DNA from: a candidate division TA06 bacterium SM23_40
Lineage (GTDB): Bacteria; LJUI01; SM1-40
DNA: 6,234 nt
Assembly: GCA_001303705.1 (NCBI GenBank)
Contig: LJUI01000081.1
Span: 10,795-17,028 of the forward strand
Reading direction: 5' to 3'
Positions 1-5,954 of this stretch are shown piece after piece. Position numbers and translations under genes: made by a program. The notes under the pieces were generated by a model. That model ran no database searches. It was not told the DNA's origin and was given only the letters and a program-made list of their open reading frames with translations. Within the stretch, counting starts at the first letter, position 1; every line of letters begins with the position of its first letter.

Positions 1-64
1 GGCGCCCTGGGTGGTGCGATATCTGTAACAGCGGTCGGGTCCTCGTGACTTTCGAAAAACGGGT

Positions 65-93
65 TTGACAGGATAGGGGACCTATGGCAAGAT
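65..93 (+). promoter_or_regulatory. Possible extended -10 sigma-70 promoter for the lipoprotein/phosphoesterase operon
   Basis: A perfect TTGACA -35 hexamer lies at 65-70. After 17 bases comes CAAGAT (88-93), a weak match to TATAAT (3 of 6), with TG at 85-86 placed as in an extended -10 promoter. Transcription would start near 100, leaving a leader of about 50 bases before the ATG at 152. The perfect -35, the ideal spacing and the TGn element support the call; the poor -10 hexamer limits it. Bases 1-60 upstream could hold the tail of a preceding gene, but all three forward frames hit stops by position 66 and none is recognisable. Confidence 0.45.
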
Positions 94-151
94 GCGGTGA
101 CAACGTGGAGATTGGATACTCACGGGAGACAACGCAGGAGGCAACGAGAAG

Positions 152-742
152 ATGCGAAATTCGCCGGGACCGGCTCTTCGCAGGATTACACTGCTGGCAG
201 TGGCAGTGAGCGTCAGCGTCCTGTTGGGCTCGTGCCGCCCTGCTGCCGAGCAGGAGGAGCGGGCGGCCGTCCCTTCGCCGATCATCACGCTCGACACCAT
301 GACGCTATCGGTCGGCCCCGGGCCGACCGATCACTCGTCGGAATTCGTGTCCTCGGTGGCCGGGGGTGACATCCTCGTCAAGCTCGGGTACACGGCCAAT
401 CCGTTTCCGGGCACGAACTGGAATTCGAATCGTGACTACGCGAACGTCGTCGCGAGCTTCACATCGCTGGTGATGATGTGCGGGGATGCACCGGTGATGC
501 CTTTGAAAGCTGAGCTTCTGGGTCCCCATGATGTTGTTCGGGATATCACGCACAAGGAATCGAGAGACAGGCCTCAGATCTGGTTCCGCAACGACCCGGA
601 GCATGGCTTGCACCGGGACCAGGCCCAGCTGCTCTATCGCTTTCCTCCCTGTGGGGAGTCCGGCGTGGTGACGGTGCGAGTTGAGGCAACCGAGGAAGTC
701 ACACTGAGAATGAATGTCTACCAGGAAAGGGTACAGCGATGA
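152..742 (+). CDS. Small predicted lipoprotein of unknown function
   Basis: This 196-residue protein is not recognised as a known family. Residues 1-28 look like a lipoprotein signal peptide: arginines at 2, 10 and 11, a hydrophobic stretch (about 12-25), then LLGSC with Cys28 as the likely lipidated residue. The G at -2 of the lipobox is less usual. A flexible, charged linker (about 29-44) leads to a body rich in alternating hydrophobic residues, probably beta strands. Cys110 and Cys167 are the only cysteines in the mature body and could form a disulfide. The start at 152 is chosen because AGGAGG (136-141) lies 10 bases upstream and because it begins exactly at the signal peptide. Its stop overlaps the next gene's start (ATGA, 739-742), so the two are probably co-transcribed and translationally coupled. 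It may be an accessory or anchoring partner of the phosphoesterase (inference). A perfect 25-base palindrome lies in codons 52-60. Confidence 0.8.
   Translation: MRNSPGPALRRITLLAVAVSVSVLLGSCRPAAEQEERAAVPSPIITLDTMTLSVGPGPTDHSSEFVSSVAGGDILVKLGYTANPFPGTNWNSNRDYANVVASFTSLVMMCGDAPVMPLKAELLGPHDVVRDITHKESRDRPQIWFRNDPEHGLHRDQAQLLYRFPPCGESGVVTVRVEATEEVTLRMNVYQERVQR
307..331. repeat. Perfect 25-base palindrome inside the lipoprotein gene
   Basis: The left arm ATCGGTCGGCCC (307-318) and right arm GGGCCGACCGAT (320-331) are exact reverse complements around a single central base, C319. As RNA it would form a stem of about 10 bp with a 5-base loop (317-321). It spans codons 52-60 of the lipoprotein, at the junction between the linker and the folded body. 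Whether it acts as an mRNA hairpin, as a binding site for a dimeric protein, or has no role cannot be told from sequence. Confidence 0.9.
723..730 (+). promoter_or_regulatory. Ribosome-binding site deciding the phosphoesterase start
   Basis: AGGAAAGG lies 8 bases upstream of the ATG at 739, inside the last codons of the lipoprotein gene. The alternative in-frame ATG at 781, which would give a more compact signal peptide, has no comparable purine-rich site before it. This site and the ATGA overlap favour 739. Confidence 0.6.
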
Positions 743-2601
743 AGATCCATCGAGCGACATCCGGTACGTGGCCGACAGCAATGAGGTTTCTGGTTGCTGT
801 GCACTTACTGGGGATGGCGTGTCTTCTCGCGCTGAGTGGTTCGGCTCTCGGGGCATCTCGCGGAGAGGACTTCCAGTTTGCGGTTCTCAGCGATCGCACC
901 GGCAGCGCGGTCCCCGGCATCTTCGAGGCGGTGATCGAGGAGGTGGCACGGCTGAATCCCGACCTGGTGATGTCGGTGGGCGACTATATCGAGGGGTACG
1001 TCGATGATGCGGCGGCTGTGAATGCTGAATATGACGAGTTCTTCGAGCTACTCGAGCCTCTGACCGTGCCGTACTACCTTGTCCCGGGGAATCACGAAAT
1101 CTGGAGCGATCTGAGTGGAGAGATATGGGACAAGCGAGTAGGGAGGCGATACTACTCGTTCGACTACGAGGGATGCCACTTCATCTTCCTCGATACGAGC
1201 ACGATCGATCAGAGTGAGGATATGGACGAGGCACAACTCAAGTGGCTGGAGAAGGATCTGAAGAAATACCGGAAAGCGAAGCTCACATTCGTCTTCTTCC
1301 ATAAGCCGTTCTGGTTCGAGGCCATGCGGGCCGGCAGGGACGATGTCCTCCACACCCTGTTCAAGGAATTCGGGGTCGACTACGTCTTTACCGGGCACTA
1401 CCACGTTTACTGTGCGGCCGAGTGGGACGGTATCCACTACTACATCACCGGGAGCTCGGGCGGATCGTTCGGTGAACCATCCGAGGAGCGCGGCAGGTTC
1501 TTCGGCTATATGTGGGTGACAGTTGAGGACGACGAGGTCGATGTCGCGTTGATCAAGCTGGGGAATGTGCTCGAGTCCGATTACGTTGCGTTCAGGGACC
1601 TCCAGCAGATAGCCCAGATCGAGACGACGGGAGTGGTCGTATCGCAGCTCTCTACTCAGGAGAATATCGAGGAAATCGGGGGGCCCATCCAGGTCTCGCT
1701 CACCAGCCTGTGGGGAGCGAGTCTCGAGGGGATGATAGCCTGGGACACCCGGGCATGGGTCGTGGAACCGGAGTCTCGAGCCTACAACGTGGGCCCCGAT
1801 GAGAAGGTGAGCCTCCCGTTTGCAGTCGAACTCGACGACAGAGAAAATATCTATCCGCTGCCCTCGTTCGAGATCACCTACCCCTACGGCGATGGGAAGA
1901 AGCTCACTCTCGAGGTTCCCCTGGAGTTGGTTCGCGTAGCGATCTCCCCGACTCTCAAAACGGCGCCGAAGATCGATGGTCTGCTGGAGAACGATGTGTG
2001 GGATGATCTCGTGCCGATCACCGTCTTCGGCTCGCCCGACGGGGAACGGAGGGGGACCGAGACGCTGCGGTTCTACTTCGGCCACCACGACGAACATCTC
2101 TATCTGGCGACGTGGTGCCGCGAATCGAGTGTGGGCGAGCTGGTCGCCAATACCACCGCCGATGAGCGAGATGGGCCTCTGTGGCAGGAGGATTGCGTGG
2201 AGTATTTCTTCGATACCGACTACGACCGGAAGTCGTATGTGCAGCTATTCATCGGTCCGCAGGGAGGGGTCTTCGATCAGCTCTGCTATGTGACTCCTGA
2301 GCATTACGAATTCGATCAGGGGTGGAATGGGGGGTGGGAGGTGGCCACACATGTGGGAGAGGACTTCTGGACGACCGAGACGGCGATCGCGGTCCCAGAG
2401 CTCGACGTGGAACATGCGTTTGGCCGCCCGGAAGGTGAGGCGGAGGCTCGACCTGTAATCAGGCGAGGACCTCGTATGCAACTGGGCGAGTTGTGGGGGA
2501 TGAACCTGCGCCGCAAGCAGCCACGCGTCCAGAGCAACGCGGACTGGCAGCCACCGTTTGCGCACGATCCCACCTCGTTCGGAAGGCTCATATTCGAGTA
2601 G
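739..2601 (+). CDS. Secreted calcineurin-like metallophosphoesterase with C-terminal CBM9-like domain
   Basis: This 620-residue protein is predicted to hydrolyse a phosphomonoester or phosphodiester bond outside the cytoplasm; the substrate is unknown. The long n-region (1-16) and hydrophobic core (17-33) form a Sec signal peptide with cleavage near SALG/A (38-39). The phosphoesterase domain (about 44-275) shows the family motifs in order: D52 in SDRTG, GDYIE (D82), GNHE (117-120), H188 in FFHKP, and GHYH (219-222). The usual DxH of motif I reads D-R-T, so one common metal ligand is absent; I recall SDRTG as a recurring variant of secreted members, so the enzyme is probably active. Residues about 290-400 look like a beta-sandwich linker. 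Residues about 400-620, beginning PKIDGLLENDVWDD, resemble the CBM9-like domains found on secreted bacterial proteins, which may bind a glycan. The start at 739 follows a good ribosome-binding site and overlaps the lipoprotein stop; 781 is the alternative. Confidence 0.9.
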   Translation: MKIHRATSGTWPTAMRFLVAVHLLGMACLLALSGSALGASRGEDFQFAVLSDRTGSAVPGIFEAVIEEVARLNPDLVMSVGDYIEGYVDDAAAVNAEYDEFFELLEPLTVPYYLVPGNHEIWSDLSGEIWDKRVGRRYYSFDYEGCHFIFLDTSTIDQSEDMDEAQLKWLEKDLKKYRKAKLTFVFFHKPFWFEAMRAGRDDVLHTLFKEFGVDYVFTGHYHVYCAAEWDGIHYYITGSSGGSFGEPSEERGRFFGYMWVTVEDDEVDVALIKLGNVLESDYVAFRDLQQIAQIETTGVVVSQLSTQENIEEIGGPIQVSLTSLWGASLEGMIAWDTRAWVVEPESRAYNVGPDEKVSLPFAVELDDRENIYPLPSFEITYPYGDGKKLTLEVPLELVRVAISPTLKTAPKIDGLLENDVWDDLVPITVFGSPDGERRGTETLRFYFGHHDEHLYLATWCRESSVGELVANTTADERDGPLWQEDCVEYFFDTDYDRKSYVQLFIGPQGGVFDQLCYVTPEHYEFDQGWNGGWEVATHVGEDFWTTETAIAVPELDVEHAFGRPEGEAEARPVIRRGPRMQLGELWGMNLRRKQPRVQSNADWQPPFAHDPTSFGRLIFE

Positions 2602-2613
2602 GTCGCCGCCCGG

Positions 2614-2638
2614 GGGCCTGGCCGAAGAGGTCAGGCCC
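2614..2638 (+). terminator. Hairpin, probable terminator after the phosphoesterase gene
   Basis: GGGCCTGGCC (2614-2623) pairs with GGTCAGGCCC (2629-2638) through ten base pairs (one G-U) around the loop GAAGA. It begins 12 bases after the stop codon. The following TTCTCATATCTCC is pyrimidine-rich but lacks a clean T run, so it is a weak intrinsic terminator or a 3'-end stabilising hairpin. It marks the end of the lipoprotein/phosphoesterase unit. The rest of the gap up to 2859 shows no convincing promoter. Confidence 0.65.
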
Positions 2639-2840
2639 TTCTCATATCTCCTCGATCTTTCCGGCCCCGGGTCCGAACCTTCCGCCCGCTCCGGTGTTAA
2701 ACGACTAGATGGGTGCGCGATGAGGCATCCAGCTGGATTGCCCATTCAATCATATGTCCTGGGGTACACACCTGGGGTCGATCTCTTCTGTCGGGTGCGG
2801 GCTGTGCTCTTGTTCTGTGGCACTCGCACTATCGGCTTCT

Positions 2841-2853
2841 CCTCCGCAGGAGG
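2841..2853 (+). promoter_or_regulatory. Ribosome-binding site of the large envelope gene, within a small hairpin
   Basis: AGGAGG at 2848-2853 is a near-ideal Shine-Dalgarno site, 6 bases before the ATG at 2860 and only 3 before the adjacent ATG at 2857. It decides the start: the open frame continues back to an ATG at 2713, but that stretch has no such site. CCTCC (2841-2845) can pair with GGAGG (2849-2853) across a three-base loop, GCA, giving a compact all-Watson-Crick stem that would hide the site. Confidence 0.75.
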
Positions 2854-2859
2854 TCAATG

Positions 2860-5220
2860 ATGAGTAAGTATCGCATGGATCTAGAATCGAGAGTTGCCCG
2901 GGCCATCGCCGTGACTGTCCACCTGGCCATTATCCTCGTGGGCTCCTTTGCCTGCGGGCGGGCTGCCGGATCGCCGTCAGAGATGAGCGCGCCGGTGAGG
3001 GGTGTGACTGACCTGACGCTTAGAGATGTGGCGACGATACATCTTCCACAGGGCGCCCTGCCCGAGGGGACGGTCCTTTCGCTAGCTTCTGCCGAGCGGC
3101 CGAGGGCTGCGCTGCCGGAAGGAGAGCGGCTCGTGAGTGCGGTGGTTCATGTTGCCCCGGACGATCTGGCGTTCCGCAAGCCTGTGAGCCTTCGGATCTT
3201 TTTCGATACCAGACGCCTGCCCAGGGGCACCTCGGGACCCGACGGTCGAGTCTCTGTCGCCCTCCACAACGGGTATTCGTGGATCAGGGTGGGCGATGCG
3301 GCCGTTGACACAGAGAAGGGATCCGTCTCTGCCGAGGTCTATCACGGGGGAGAATTCGTGGTCCTGGTGCGCGAGCGAGACTGGGGCATTGTCGAAGCCC
3401 CTCTCAGTCGCGGGGCGACACCTATCATCGTAGTATCCGGCCTTCCCATGGGGCGAGGCGAATGGGCCGATTTCGAACGGTACTCCCGTACAAGAGGAAT
3501 GGGCCCTGTCTGGACGTTCGAGTATCCCCTCGACCAGGGAGTAGAACGTGCAGCGCAGCTGCTTGCGGCTGAGGTGAGCAGGCTGAGCGAGCGGCACGGG
3601 TCGTTTCAGTTCGATCTCGTCGGCCACGGGGTCGGCGGGCTGGTGGCACTCCGGTTCGGGCTCGACCCCGAGCTGTGCGGGGAGCGTATCGCGCGGGCGA
3701 TCATCACGCTCGGGACGCCCACAAGAGGCACTGAGATGGCGGATGAAGAGAGAGTGCTTGGGATCCTGGCCTCGGCGGGCGATCTCGGCGACACATTGGA
3801 CGCACGGGAGTTGGCGGTCCTCTTCTCGGTCCTCGAAGCGATGGGGAGGCATCGGTCCGATCTCTTGCCTAATGGGGAGAACGAAGTGCTAACGGCGATC
3901 GAAGGGCTCAACGCAGCGTTCCGCCGGAAGGCGTTCACCTTCGGCAAGGGAGGCTGCCCCAGGTACAGAGTCGAGTGCCTGAGCGGGTCGAGATCCCTCC
4001 TTCCGGCGCGGCTCGCTGCGTACGGGCCTGCCGAGATACGCGACGGCGAGGGCGATACATATATTTCGGTGGCCAGTACGCTGCTGACGCCGATCGAGGA
4101 TGCGCCGTTTGCTGTAGACCACTTCCGCCTGATCCATCGGAATGAGGTCTTCGATGATGTGCTGGGATACATCGGGCTTGGGGGAATCGCCTGGCCCGAG
4201 CTGTTCGAGAGCATCGGGACGCACGAGGGTCGATTGAGGATCGTCGATGTATGGGAGAAGGAATTCCTTCTCAATCAGGGAGATGAGCGCAGCCTCGCCG
4301 TTCTCCTCGACCTGGCGCGCAACTTTCTGCGCTCGACCGAGCGGGACGCTATTCTGTTTACGAATGGGGACAATGACACCTATCCCCTCTGGTATGTTCA
4401 GGTCAAGGACAGCATCCGCCCCGATGTGGCAGTCGCCAATCTGAGCCTCCTCAATACGAGTGTGTTCATCAAGTACCTCAAGGGCGATCCTCACCGCGCG
4501 CCGATTACACTCAGCGACGCGGAAATCGATAGCCTCCGGGCGGTGAAGGAAGATGGCCGGTTGGTGAGGCGGGTCTCGGATCAGGTGGTGGGACACCTGA
4601 TCGAGGAGAATGGCTGGGAACGCCCGCTGTACTACGCGGTCACACTCAATCCCACCAATATGGCTCTGTTCGACCCGCACAGGCGGATCCTGGAGGGTCT
4701 TGTCTATCACGTACTGCCGGCTGGGCCGGGAGAGGAACCGAGTACAGCGGTTGATGTCGATATATGTCTCCGCAATCTCGAGGAGCTCTATTCGTATGAG
4801 GGCCTGTTCGACGATCACAATAGTCTGAGGAGCGATCTCGATCCGGACTTGAGGATGATCATCAGCAACTACGCGGCGCTCTACTTTGCCGTGGGAGAGG
4901 AATTTCAGGAGCAGGACCAGCATGAGCGGGCCATGACGATGTTCCGCAAGGGGCTCTCCTTTGCACCCGGCCATGCGAGCCCTCGGCTCGCTCTCGCGGA
5001 GCTCTCTCTCGAAATGGGTGAAGACGAGGAGGCCGAACACTGGTATCGTGAGGCGTTTCGCGCCGATCCCGGTTCGTTTTCGGCTCTGGAGGCGCTAGCC
5101 AGATACTATTTCGATCACGACAGGCGGGCGGAAGGGATGCGTATCCTCGCACGATGGCTCGAGCGCCATCCGGACGATGAGCGCGTGCTCGAACTCATGA
5201 CGGGGGCGCCAGTACAGTAG
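2860..5220 (+). CDS. Envelope protein: ZU5-like, pseudo-lipase, DUF2723-C-terminal-like and TPR domains
   Basis: This 786-residue protein starts at 2860, second of two adjacent ATGs, from Shine-Dalgarno spacing. An N-terminal hydrophobic segment (about 14-31) ends in SFAC, so Cys32 could be lipidated, but the lipobox is poor. Residues about 45-170 form a beta domain with HLPQGALPEGT, resembling ZU5-type domains. Residues about 186-440 resemble alpha/beta-hydrolase lipases: an opening strand (PIIVVSG, 188-194), the nucleophile elbow, LGTPTRG after it, an acid candidate D399 in GEGDTYISVAS, and a His candidate H421 in VDHFRLIH. The elbow reads GHGVGG (255-260), so the nucleophile position is Gly257, not Ser, and classical esterase activity is unlikely. 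Residues about 475-625 match the soluble C-terminus of DUF2723 proteins as I know it: FTNGDNDTYPLWYVQ (500-514), RPDV, RPLYYAVT (588-595). The many membrane helices of DUF2723 proteins are absent. Three TPR-like units fill about 668-786 and suggest protein binding. It probably acts as an exported scaffold or sensor (inference). Confidence 0.85.
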   Translation: MSKYRMDLESRVARAIAVTVHLAIILVGSFACGRAAGSPSEMSAPVRGVTDLTLRDVATIHLPQGALPEGTVLSLASAERPRAALPEGERLVSAVVHVAPDDLAFRKPVSLRIFFDTRRLPRGTSGPDGRVSVALHNGYSWIRVGDAAVDTEKGSVSAEVYHGGEFVVLVRERDWGIVEAPLSRGATPIIVVSGLPMGRGEWADFERYSRTRGMGPVWTFEYPLDQGVERAAQLLAAEVSRLSERHGSFQFDLVGHGVGGLVALRFGLDPELCGERIARAIITLGTPTRGTEMADEERVLGILASAGDLGDTLDARELAVLFSVLEAMGRHRSDLLPNGENEVLTAIEGLNAAFRRKAFTFGKGGCPRYRVECLSGSRSLLPARLAAYGPAEIRDGEGDTYISVASTLLTPIEDAPFAVDHFRLIHRNEVFDDVLGYIGLGGIAWPELFESIGTHEGRLRIVDVWEKEFLLNQGDERSLAVLLDLARNFLRSTERDAILFTNGDNDTYPLWYVQVKDSIRPDVAVANLSLLNTSVFIKYLKGDPHRAPITLSDAEIDSLRAVKEDGRLVRRVSDQVVGHLIEENGWERPLYYAVTLNPTNMALFDPHRRILEGLVYHVLPAGPGEEPSTAVDVDICLRNLEELYSYEGLFDDHNSLRSDLDPDLRMIISNYAALYFAVGEEFQEQDQHERAMTMFRKGLSFAPGHASPRLALAELSLEMGEDEEAEHWYREAFRADPGSFSALEALARYYFDHDRRAEGMRILARWLERHPDDERVLELMTGAPVQ
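4255..4272. repeat. Perfect 18-base palindrome in the large envelope gene
   Basis: GAGAAGGAA (4255-4263) is followed without a gap by its exact reverse complement TTCCTTCTC (4264-4272). It lies in codons of the WEKEFLLNQ stretch, between the hydrolase-like and GDNDT-type domains. It could be a chance result of codon choice; no function can be assigned. Confidence 0.8.
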
Positions 5221-5256
5221 TGTCGGATCGAACGGATGGGCACGCAGCGGCCGCAT

Positions 5257-5328
5257 ACGTCCAGGGGCGCCAGGCCGTCTGGGGGCACCGGACCATCTGG
5301 GGGCACCGAGCCATCTGGAGGCACTGGT
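5257..5328. repeat. 18-bp tandem repeat, about four copies
   Basis: Units start at 5257, 5275, 5293 and 5311 in an exact 18-base register. The two central units are CCGTCTGGGGGCACCGGA and CCATCTGGGGGCACCGAG; the last is CCATCTGGAGGCACTGGT, and the first is clearly decayed (about 12 of 18 matching the second). A possible fifth copy after 5328 slips register. The array lies in the 170-base gap between the envelope gene and the sigma gene. In frame with the sigma gene it would read as the hexapeptides AVWGHR, TIWGHR, AIWRHW. Confidence 0.85.
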
Positions 5329-5390
5329 CGGTCAATGGGGCACGCAGGACGGCGTGGCGATGCGGAGTCATTGACAGGATGGGCGGGACG

Positions 5391-5951
5391 ATGACGGACG
5401 AGCAGTTGGTGGCGAAGCTGAAGGCCGGGGAGACCGGGGCATTCGACCTCCTCTACCAGCGACATGGTCCGCCGTTGCTCAACTTCATCAACCGCATCAT
5501 CCAGGATCGCGATCGTGCGGAGGATCTGCTCCAGGAGACATTCCTCCGCGTCTTCAGGCACGTCTCGAAGTATCGGCCTGAGGCTAAAGTCTCAACGTGG
5601 ATCTACCGGATCGCCACGAATCTCTGTTATAACGAGCTCCGCTCCAGGAGGAGACACCGACTCGTCTCTATAGATGGCAGAGAGGACGCCAGGATCGAGT
5701 CATCGCTGTGCCAGTCCAGCACAAGGTGTGATGATCCCCATGCCTCACTCGTCCTCGATGAGGAGATACGTCAGGTGGAGGCGGGAATCGCCTCCCTGCC
5801 GGAGAACGAGCGGATCGTTCTCGTTTTGAGATTCTACCACGGCTACTCCTACGCGGAGATCGCCGAGATACTCGCATGTCCGCTGGGAACAGTGAAGTCG
5901 AGGCTCCACGCGGCGGTGCATCACCTCCGCAGAGTTCTCAAACGGGAGTGA
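5391..5951 (+). CDS. ECF-type RNA polymerase sigma factor
   Basis: This 186-residue protein is a two-domain sigma-70-family factor that would direct RNA polymerase to a specific promoter set. Region 2 spans about 18-90: the RAEDLLQETFLRVFRHV helix (42-58), then VSTWIYRIATNLCYNELRS (67-85), which carries the -10 recognition and melting determinants. Region 4 spans about 124-182: LPENERIVLVLRFYHGYSYA and the helix-turn-helix AEIAEILACPLGTVKSRL. Length and absence of region 3 are typical of ECF factors. The start is uncertain. The frame is open back to a GTG at 5220 that overlaps the previous stop, but that stretch is a repeat encoding a Trp/His/Arg-rich peptide with no ribosome-binding site. 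ATG 5391 begins MTDEQLVAKL, the usual family start, with AGGATGG (5376-5382) 8 bases ahead; ATG 5379 is the alternative. Cys107 and Cys113 lie in the interdomain linker. It is followed directly by an anti-sigma gene, its likely inhibitor. Confidence 0.93.
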   Translation: MTDEQLVAKLKAGETGAFDLLYQRHGPPLLNFINRIIQDRDRAEDLLQETFLRVFRHVSKYRPEAKVSTWIYRIATNLCYNELRSRRRHRLVSIDGREDARIESSLCQSSTRCDDPHASLVLDEEIRQVEAGIASLPENERIVLVLRFYHGYSYAEIAEILACPLGTVKSRLHAAVHHLRRVLKRE

Positions 5952-5954
5952 ATG

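Noticed and set aside
1-66. Tail of a preceding gene
   Set aside because: All three forward frames end in this stretch and the short peptides are not recognisable, so no frame can be chosen.
1048-2097. Long open frame (349 codons) on the - strand opposite the phosphoesterase gene
   Set aside because: It lies wholly opposite a gene with clear motifs, its translation has no recognisable domain, and long antisense frames are expected from the codon bias of GC-rich genes.
2675-2701. GAACCTT ... TTAAA as an ECF-type promoter for the large envelope gene
   Set aside because: The spacing (about 15 bases) and the -10 sequence fit poorly, and the consensus for this sigma factor is unknown. It is worth comparing if the ECF motif of the organism becomes known.
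2758-2778. Direct repeat CCTGGGGT (2758-2765 and 2771-2778)
   Set aside because: It is too short and lacks flanking promoter elements; it could be an operator pair but nothing supports it.
2713-2859. N-terminal extension of the large envelope protein from the ATG at 2713
   Set aside because: There is no Shine-Dalgarno site at 2713, while AGGAGG stands 6 bases before 2860, and the natural hydrophobic export segment begins only after 2860.
3889-5040. Long open frame (383 codons) on the - strand opposite the large envelope gene
   Set aside because: The + strand carries recognisable GDNDT and TPR sequence in this interval; the antisense product looks like no family and is a codon-bias shadow. 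The same applies to the 256-codon frame at 3082-3852.
5257-5328. CRISPR array
   Set aside because: Units are 18 bases, directly adjacent without spacers, and no cas gene is present.
5371-5376. TTGACA as a -35 box before the sigma gene
   Set aside because: The matching -10 would fall inside the coding region after 5391 and the sequence there does not resemble TATAAT.
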